Assembly (NCBI GenBank): GCA_002286855.1
Contig: NRSV01000011.1
Location: 62,001 to 126,000, forward strand
Direction: 5' to 3'
DNA length: 64,000 nucleotides
From: Bipolaris cookei
Taxonomy: Eukaryota; Ascomycota; Dothideomycetes; Pleosporales; Pleosporaceae
Within the stretch, counting starts at the first letter, position 1, and every line of letters starts with the position of its first letter. Positions 56,874 to 64,000 of this stretch are shown in pieces. Below the pieces are notes generated by a model. That model was not told where the DNA came from and did not search any database. It saw nothing but the letters and a program-made list of their open reading frames with translations. A program made the position numbers and the translations under genes.

Positions 56874-57946
56874 TCAAAAATCATCCACATTCACCTCCCG
56901 CCCCTCTTTCAAGGGCAAATACACTTTCTCCCACAAGTCGCTCCGCTCACCGAGATGGTACGTCAGGCTAGCATCCTTCATACCAGGGGGTGATTGCGAA
57001 GAAGACGAAGAAGGAGTCATAGTTTCGAGCTGCGAGATGATATTTTCCAAGCCCAAAGCTTTACCTGTAGCTTGCGTGTTTCCAGCTTCAAGTGAAACGT
57101 GGACAATGTGGATGTGGAAGTGATAGTATGTTGGTTGGTCTAATATGATCATTAGTTTCTATCGCCTTCTGGTAAGAGTGGGAAGAAGGGAAGGAGGAAC
57201 TTACAATGCACATAAAGCTTCAACTCATCCCTCTCAATCTCCGGATACAACCCCACCGTCGCCTCCACCATCTTCTCCCTCATATGCCTCACCCACCCCA
57301 CCATGTCCCTCGTCAAATCCCTCACACTCCAGATATCCCTCCTCTCCACTATCCCCAACAAGTGCAAACCACCCATCGTCTTGCGGTCCCAGTTTAGGTC
57401 GGGAAGAAGGAGAAAACCGTCGGACCCGGATTCACGGTACATGACGTCTTCCTGCTCAGTACGGCCCTCGATGATGTTGTAGACCCAGTTTAGGGCGCCC
57501 TTTTCGCGCTGGGCACGCATGTATGGGCGGATGTAGGAAGTGTAGATTTCTGGTGTTTCGGTGACGATGCGGAGGCGCTGCTGGGTGTATTTCTTGACGT
57601 GTTTGTCTGTGCATGGGTAGATGAGGTTGATTTTGAAGTCTGGCGGGGGTGGCGAAGAAGCATCTTTGTCGCTGCTTGGGTTGGAGTTTGCGAGGAACCA
57701 TGCGTAGATGTCGTTTGCGCCTAGGTTCTTGATGTTGCGTAGAGATGTGGAGAAGCCTTCGAGGATGGCGGGCGTGGTGTCAAAGGCGGCGCGCTCGGCG
57801 ATGAGGAGCGCGGGCTGCGAATCTATGGTTCCTAGGAGACTGATGCGACGTCCGGCTTGGTCTGAGTTGAGGAGCCGGGTGAGTTTGAACTTAGGTATCA
57901 GAGATTCCACATGGGCGGCTACTTCGGGGGGTGTTGTGGAAGTCAT
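56874..57946 (-). CDS. DCS1: Scavenger mRNA-decapping enzyme (DcpS/Dcs1, HIT family)
   Basis: Exons 57946..57205 and 57139..56874 (65-nt intron) encode 335 residues; an in-frame ATG at 57976 could add ten. The N-terminal swapped-dimer domain is present, followed by VYNIIEGRTEQEDVMYRES and a LLPDLNWD segment, both typical of DcpS. The HIT triad HFHIHIVH (His254, His256, His258) is completed by the second exon, which begins YQPTYYHFH. The middle His256 is the expected nucleophile. The enzyme hydrolyses the m7GpppN cap left after 3'-to-5' mRNA decay. The window thus codes for proteins of both decay ends: Pat1 (5' decapping) and this enzyme. Confidence 0.95.
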
Positions 57947-58516
57947 GCTTTTTTGGTTGGGGTTGAGTCTATGCATAGTTCAGTCAGTACCAACCAACGA
58001 TACAACTTGGGTGAAGTTTTGATAGTCTACATATGTGGCGCGTGATGACTGCACATATCAAGTGTTCATGTTTGCTCTTTCGCACCGTGCATAGCTCATG
58101 ATGATGGACATTCACTGGCCAAGCTTTATATAGATATATTTTTTTCCAATCAAAAGAGTTTCTTTGATTAGAAACACCTGTCTTCTAGGAACGATATTGT
58201 GCTAATACTAGATGACGATTACAATTAGAAGCAGAGGATGACTTACGGGATGTTTGGAACAGTTTGTAGTGCAAAAGCACAGAGCATGCCCGCTATCTCT
58301 GAACAATAGTGGGGTGGATTCCCTTTAGAGATCACGTGTCCGCGCGAAGTCGCGTATCACTGCGGCAACCAACCAGAAGCCCGCCCGAAGGACGCCAAGG
58401 CCGCCAGCCAGTGAGGTCACGTCAAGTGATTGTTCCAGCTTCCCCTTTGTTGCGCACAACTACTATATCTCAAAGAATCGCATACTACTCGCAATATTCA
58501 TCGCACATAGACAAAC
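57947..58516. promoter_or_regulatory. Divergent promoter region, DCS1 / Pol delta subunit 4
   Basis: About 570 bp between two divergent start codons. A CACGTG E-box lies at 58333 and a CGCGCGAAGTCGCG cluster at 58341-58354. The latter has an MCB/SCB-like core (CGCGAA, one base short of CRCGAAA), fitting a replication gene. Binding is not shown. Confidence 0.4.
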
Positions 58517-59192
58517 ATGCCACCCAAAATTAGAACTCCGCGCGCGGCGACCAAATCGCAGCAGTCAACGCTCGCTTTCCATGGATCGACGAATAAGGTT
58601 ACAAAGTCCGGCGTCAAGGCGCAGGCTGCAAAGAAGAGCAATGTCGAGAACAAGTTGAAAGACGTGACACCCGAATTCTTGGAGACATGGCGCGCAGAGT
58701 CCACAACGACTGAAATTGCCATAATCGAGCAAACGGAAGAGGAAGTCAAGGCGCAACGAGTGGAGAGCACGCCAGAGGAGGAGCAAGCGCGGCGCATATC
58801 AGATGCAGTTATCAAGAGGTATTGGGCGGAAAAGGAAAAGCAAAGGCGAGCCGGCAGAGCGCACCAGGAAGGGTTGAGTCTCCATGACAAAGTGCTTCGG
58901 GAGTTCGACATGAGCGCACACTATGGCGTAAGTTTGCCCCAATCAGCGATCTTCTGACGAAAAACTACTCCACGCCGACCAAATTGCTGATGCCTTGGGT
59001 GCCATGTAGCCGTGTACTGGAATCGCTCGGTTGAAGCGGTGGAAGCGAGCGCAACGGCTTGGCCTTGACCCGCCGGTCGAGGTGCTCGCTGTGCTACTCA
59101 AGGAGCAGGAGGGTAGTGCGGGGAGTAGGATTAGTGTGCAGCGATCGATTGTGGACGAGATATTGAATATCAAGGCAGAGGTTGATGTGTGA
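58517..59192 (+). CDS. DNA polymerase delta subunit 4 (Cdm1/POLD4)
   Basis: Exons 58517..58927 and 59010..59192 (82-nt intron, phase 0) encode 197 residues. The N-terminus has a basic start and QQSTLAFHG, a degenerate PCNA-interacting (PIP) box. A charged helical middle follows. The C-terminal conserved block is HYGPCTGIARLKRWKRAQRLGL...PPVEVLAVLL, the signature of POLD4/Cdm1, formed across the splice at G137/P138. It is the small subunit that stabilises the polymerase delta holoenzyme; S. cerevisiae lacks it, S. pombe Cdm1 and animals have it. Moderate confidence in the PIP box, high in the family. Confidence 0.92.
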
Positions 59193-59975
59193 GGGGGACC
59201 CGTCTATGATACTACCATGTATGAAGGACGTTGGGAGGGTGTCACAAGGGCACGCGAGCAGGTACTGTGCATCGAACCTAATGTGGGCGGGCGAGTCAAT
59301 GGGGGTCGACATGAATCAACGAGACATGAAGTCGTGTGTGTGTGCAGCGGCACAGACGGGTAGCTAATGATTGCATGGGATGGATGGTTGGTAGCGATAA
59401 GAAAAGCCTATTGTGATTGTGACAAGCGCAGTTTGAACGAGTCTGTCAGGCCGTACGTCAGCATGCATTGGCTGACGAGTCCAAGGGATGGTGCAGGGGA
59501 CGGCGGTTGTCGGGACTCGGGACTGGGGTACCAACAAAGACAGCCGGTCCTGGCTCGGCAGCACTGCAGTGGGCGGCTGCGAAGGAGGTGCGGGGTTGGA
59601 GCGGGCCATGATGGCAGGCGTACATGTTGGTGTGTATAGCAGTATGTAGTGTAAGTAGTAAGTAGGATGTGTAGTCATGGGCAGAGGGCCGGTGTTGGTG
59701 GCATGCATCCGCGTCCAGACGCGGGGTTGATGGGCAGGCCTCATTCTGGCTGGGCCTGGAGGCGAGCGGCGGGCATGGCAGTGGCAATTGCTGAGCTGCG
59801 GCCAAGTGGGCCTCTGCCCAAGGCGCTCACTGCCACTGGCCACACTAGCTGTCAGCCCGATTCCACGCTGCCGGCCGGCCATGCTCGAGAACTCTCCTGC
59901 TCCTTGGCCTATCTGTCGACCCACCCACCCACCAGACCCACCCTCTGCCTCCTTCAACTGGGCCCACGCGAGCCT

Positions 59976-60049
59976 ATCCACCTAGGACCATCCACCTAGG
60001 ACCATCTACCTAGCACCATCTACCTAGCACCATCTACCTAGCACCATCC
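59976..60049. repeat. 14-bp minisatellite, unit ATCYACCTAGSACC
   Basis: Five tandem 14-bp units plus a partial. The first two have ATCCACCTAGGACC, the last three ATCTACCTAGCACC, so the array shows a two-step variant pattern. Each unit contains CCTAG. Confidence 0.9.
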
Positions 60050-60453
60050 AGTATCCATGTCCGTCTGTGACTTTGCCATCTGCCATCACCGCCACGACAC
60101 CTGCGCCCCTCGTGAGGCTGCCCCCCTCGCATCCGCACTCGTCCACGCACACGCACACGCACAATCAGCCTTGCTTTTCTCGGCAGGCCCTGGACCCGAG
60201 GCACACCCTGTGCATTCATCCATCCACCCACTACTTACATACACACACAGGCCCGTAGAGTACTGTCGTCTGCGTGAGCCAATCCGCGCCTCTCCGTCCA
60301 AGCAAGCCTTGCAGCGTGGCTTGCAGCGTAGCGCTAGGTTTAGCTGAGGGAAAACGGCGCCTTTTCCAAAGTGCTGGGGGGGGGGGAGTGGGAGGGGTGG
60401 GGAAGTCAGATAGCGGGGAACCACTGGACACGCCCATATCACTCCTACGCTGC

Positions 60454-60500
60454 ATCCTCCTCCTCCTACTCCTACTCCTCCTGCTCCTCCTGCTCCTCCC
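60454..60500. repeat. CTC/CTG/CTA trinucleotide-rich repeat
   Basis: Imperfect CTCCTCCTACTCCTGCTCC units run for about 45 bp. Confidence 0.8.
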
Positions 60501-60928
60501 CTGCCTTTCTTTTCTTCACCTCTGCCCCCAATCTCCTTGATACCCTCATCCCCCATCCCCCCATAATGTTCGCCATCACGCTGTAGAGTTGTGCCGACCA
60601 CCCTCGGCTGTTGATCAACTCAGCAGCCAACGCGTGCGCAATCTGGCCAAACCCTCAACGCAGTAGGTCCCAAAAAAGCAACACACGTTGATGCGCCCAG
60701 TACCATATACTTATCAATTGCACGACAGAAGAGTCGCTGTCACTCCACCCCATCGTGATACACACTCTCGCCCCCCCGCTTCTTGGTCCTCCTTTTTGAT
60801 TGGGAAAGAGCGACTGCCCTGCCACCACTTACCTGTCCGACTGCCATCACCCACGGCCTTGCCCCAGTGACTCCTCGCCTTCTACACGCCCATTGTGCAC
60901 GTTGCGCACTTTCATTCTCATCCTCCTG

Positions 60929-60999
60929 CTTCTTCTTCTTCTTCTTCTTCTTCTTCTTCTTCTTCTTCTTCTTCTTCTTCTTCTTCTTCTTCTTCTTCT
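60929..60999. repeat. TTC trinucleotide microsatellite, about 23 units
   Basis: A nearly pure (TTC)n tract of about 70 bp ends 25 bp before the PPS1 ATG. If transcribed, it is in the 5' UTR. In one frame it reads as poly-Leu, which extends the open frame upstream without being real coding. Confidence 0.95.
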
Positions 61000-61024
61000 C
61001 CCTCTTCGCCTCTCAATCGCAAAC

Positions 61025-63286
61025 ATGGCCGCTGCTGTCGCCAGCTATCCTTCCATGCCACGTCCTTCCTCGACTCCTCCACCGCACCTGTCTCTGAACA
61101 CGTCATCCCGCGGCACGCCCGCTCCCATCCCTAACAAGCACATCCCAGTCTGCCCGCCTGGCACACTGCCCGCCACGCCCCCAGCGTCTCCTCCACGCCA
61201 GGACAGCCTCATTGAGACTTCTTCAATTACCTTTCCCCCTGATGCATACTGCTCAAAGTATTCCGATGATCCACCCCTCTACACCATTACGGCAGATCGT
61301 CTGGCTCAGGCGCTAGAGCACATGGCAACACAGCCGCTTCCGAACCCTGAGCAAGTCTTTCCCTGGATGCACGGCCTCCATGCAGACAACCAGATACAGC
61401 TTGCTTTTTTCTCCTCGCGTCGCAGGAGTGGTCGCAAAGTCCCCACGTGCATTCGAAGCATTACCATTGTCAAGACCGGCGGAAACCTCTCGTCCTCCAA
61501 GCTCAAGGGTGCCATTGCTCCTGATGAGATACTTGATTCCGTCGCTTCAGAAAACCCCGAATTCATCGAATGCGATCCCAAGGAAGGCTTCTCCGTGCGC
61601 AACTTTCATATTCAGACTTGCAAGATGGCCCTGGTCTCAGATATTATCGTTTACGGCGATCACAAGACAAAGCCCGAAGACACAATGGCACTAGCCCAGA
61701 AAATCTCCAGAGCTCAGAGGCAGTATGAATCACAGCATGGCCTTTCGCCATATCTGTTCAATACATTTATCCTCTCAGGTAGGTCAGATCCTGCACATAC
61801 ACTATATGTACAGACGGCTAATGGTTTCCAGATACTTTCAGTTGTGTGCAGGAAAAGCACCCAAAGCTGATTGCTGTCAACTCTACTGGGCAAATGACGG
61901 GAGAAGTTGTAGATTTCTGTAAGTAACAAAAGCGGAACAGGCAAACTACAGTGGCTGACTTGTGCCATTAGTTTACTGGGAGCGATATGAGATGAGCGAA
62001 ATGTCAAAGGCATCAGAAATCAGCAACAATGTATTTCTCGGCCCAACACCTGACCAGACACTGCACCCAGAGTGCCTAGGGCCAGATGCCTACGACATGC
62101 TCATTGAGGCAACCGATCTTGCCCATGTACCTGAACCACGCTCACTGCGAGCCCTTCGTATGGGTCTGGAAAGAGTCCACCGCAAGTCAGCCTTGCACAT
62201 GGAGTTCCCCTCATCAGGGAGTATCATGCCTCCCACTTGGGCACACGGGGAAATCGATGGTCTCATGGCCATGTGCAAATGGATGTACGAATTGGCCAAC
62301 CCAAACGAAGTACGGAGGTCGAAGCGAAGGAGGGAGGATGAGGATGAAGCTATAGAAATGGTCGACACTGCAACACCACGCAAGTTCTTGATCCATTGTA
62401 CCGACGGCTATACAGAGACGACCCTTCTTGCACTTACCTACTTCATGTATGCCGAAGGCCTTCCTGTTCACGACGCTTGGATCAAGCTGCATCGTGAAAA
62501 AGGCCGAAACTTCTTCGCATACCCATCTGATGCAGCCCTTTTGACAGCCATACAACCTCGCATTCTGCAGGAGTCACCACGCTTCAACCAGAGCATCCTC
62601 AATATCTCCGAGCCGCGCTGGCTCTCGAAGCTTGATGGAAGCCTGCCCAGCCGCATTCTGCCCTACATGTACCTCGGCAATCTTGGCCATGCCAACAACC
62701 CAGAGCTTCTCAATGCCTTGGGCATTACCCGTGTATTGAGCGTCGGCGAGACGCTTTCCTGGCCCGAGGGCATGCAAAAGGAACTCAACTGGCCCATTGA
62801 GAACTTTCTCATGATCGACCGGGTCCAGGACAATGGCGTTGATCCTCTCTGGGGCGAGTTTGAACGTTGTCTGAAATTCATTGGTATGTATCTCGGGTCC
62901 ATACTTGTGTTGGGAGCCACTAACAAAGGTTTAGAAGCTGGAAGGGCTGAGGGTGGTGCTACACTTGTGCACTGCCGCGTAGGCGTTTCACGCTCGGCAA
63001 CCATCTGCATTGCCCAAGTCATGAAAGAGCTTGGCCTTTCTTTTCCTCGTGCTTAGTGAGTAGTTGTCTATTCTTTATCTTAAGGCTCTAGCTAATACCT
63101 GCCAGCTGTTTTGTGCGAGCCCGAAGACTTAATGTCATAATACAACCTCACCTTCGGTTCACCTATGAACTACTCAAGTGGGAAGAGTACCAGCGTCAGC
63201 GACGCAACGAACCTCTTCGCCGCGAATTAGAATGGGCCACTGTGGCGCGCGAGATCGCCCTCATGAACAAGCCTTACTCGAGATGA
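61025..63286 (+). CDS. PPS1: Pps1-type dual-specificity protein phosphatase
   Basis: Exons 61025..61778, 61832..61918, 61972..62883, 62935..63055 and 63106..63286 encode 684 residues. The frame opens upstream of 61025 only through low-complexity repeat. The N-terminal half contains the conserved Pps1 region ending SPYLFNTFILSDTFSC, across the first splice, and the PKLIAVNSTGQMTGEVVDFFYWERYEM segment across the second. An IHCTDGYTETTLLAL segment near residue 420 is a degenerate second phosphatase-like loop. The C-terminal catalytic loop is HCRVGVSRS (Cys598, Arg604). In yeast Pps1 removes phosphate from Tyr and Ser/Thr and acts at the end of S phase. The fourth intron (62884..62934, 51 nt) lacks stops and keeps frame; the acceptor at 62934 was preferred to 62928. 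Confidence 0.93.
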
Positions 63287-64000
63287 TTTCCTTTCCGCAC
63301 TCTTTGTGCACCTATTTCTGCCATGACTGACGACGACACGAACCGTACATGTTCAACTACCAAATTTCGACTTTGAACCTGGTCGCTCGATTCCGCAGCG
63401 GGTTTCGCCCTACGTACGCGATACAATGGTGTTCTGTGGTGTTTTGTGGCTTTTTTTTCGTTTTCTTCTTTAATTCTACCTTTCTTGCATTCTCCCGTAA
63501 TAGGCGCCGTCGTGTTTTGATGGCATTGATTTTCACGAGGTCATCAACTTGTTGGTTTGTACCAGGAATTGCGCATGGGTTTGGTTGCGCCTTGTCTTTT
63601 TTTGGGTATATTTGCGCGAGAACCGAGCCACACGGCTTGATTGTACTGGATGTATGTCGTTCTAGTCCCTGCATGTGCATGGCTATGGAATGCGGACTTT
63701 GGAGGCACCTTCCCTTACTCATCTTCTCAATACGTGTATTACTGTCTTGATCTGCTTCAGCAAAATCCCACTGCTGTCGCCGATGAGCAACCGAACTAGG
63801 TTTTTGATGCGACTCTGGGGGAGCGTCTAGGATATGTTTCTGTTCCTTTCAAAGTACAAATTCCATCTTTTTCTTTGGTCTCAACAACCTCCTGAAACAT
63901 CACATGCAAAGCCCGAATATCATCATATCAATGGCTTTGTTATTAAACCAAGTTACTTTTATTTTATTCGCCTACTCTTTACCACCTAGGTACCTATAGA
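63287..64000. other. Region downstream of PPS1
   Basis: About 700 bp reach the window end. T-rich, with the PPS1 3' region at the left. Frames at 63349-63750 on both strands have no recognisable features and no start or splice support. An ACCTAGGTACCTA motif lies at the right edge, resembling similar motifs elsewhere in the window. Confidence 0.5.

Larger units (their letters stand above)
59193..61024. other. Intergenic region upstream of PPS1
   Basis: These 1.83 kb contain three tandem repeats (59976-60049, 60454-60500, 60929-60999), an 11-G run at 60376-60386 and short unsupported frames. The C/T-rich final 500 bp probably hold the PPS1 promoter and 5' leader. Confidence 0.5.

Noticed and set aside
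60800..61024. Upstream extension of the PPS1 frame with a long poly-Leu run
   Set aside because: Poly-Leu comes from the TTC microsatellite; homology to Pps1 begins after the ATG at 61025.
63349..63750. 133-codon Phe/Cys-rich frame at the right end
   Set aside because: T-rich 3' flanking DNA; the composition gives Phe runs, and the antisense strand is equally open.

Overview
The window is nuclear DNA from a filamentous ascomycete. Genes are dense, protein-coding and on both strands. Most introns are short (47 to about 110 nt, GTAAGT/GTATGT-type donors). Several families present are typical of such fungi: a Git3-type receptor, a GT15 mannosyltransferase, Pps1 and a fungal Pmc1. Gene content and intron style fit Dothideomycetes, most likely Pleosporales; that placement is inference, since no phylogenetic marker could be searched. 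I see no rRNA or tRNA gene, CRISPR array or intact transposon.

Layout. 1-6.7 kb: start of a glutamine-amidotransferase-like gene, divergent from a DHA2 (Vba-like) transporter, then about 4 kb without a supported gene. 6.7-19 kb, all plus strand: Pmc1 Ca2+-ATPase, an SDR-like protein and Iml1. 19.4-32.5 kb: secreted L-asparaginase, HD-domain protein, Opi10/Hikeshi, a large protein with a possible XPF-like (Zip2/SHOC1) C-terminus, secreted aspartic protease, Pat1. 33-38 kb: Ktr/Kre2 mannosyltransferase, TauD-type dioxygenase, a small membrane protein. 38-46.5 kb: Prp22, Mcm6, UDP-glucose 4-epimerase. 48-54 kb: SUN-domain protein, Arc1-like tRNA-binding cofactor, UCH-type deubiquitinase with an apparent frameshift. 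54.5-63.3 kb: Git3-like GPCR, DcpS-type scavenger decapping enzyme, DNA polymerase delta subunit 4, Pps1 phosphatase.

Most genes are conserved housekeeping functions: vacuolar Ca2+ and amino-acid/TORC1 control (Pmc1, Vba-like, Iml1), mRNA processing and decay (Prp22, Pat1, DcpS), replication (Mcm6, Pol delta subunit 4), glycan and sugar metabolism (Ktr, GalE), and nutrient sensing or scavenging (Git3, asparaginase, TauD, protease). They do not form an obvious operon-like or secondary-metabolite cluster. The points most worth checking are a one-base frameshift in the UCH gene, two possible starts (mitochondrial and cytosolic) in the Arc1-like gene, two 51-nt stop-free frame-preserving introns (mannosyltransferase and Pps1), uORFs overlapping two start codons, and the Zip2-like candidate. 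Exon boundaries were read by eye from splice consensus and reading-frame continuity; no transcript evidence was available.
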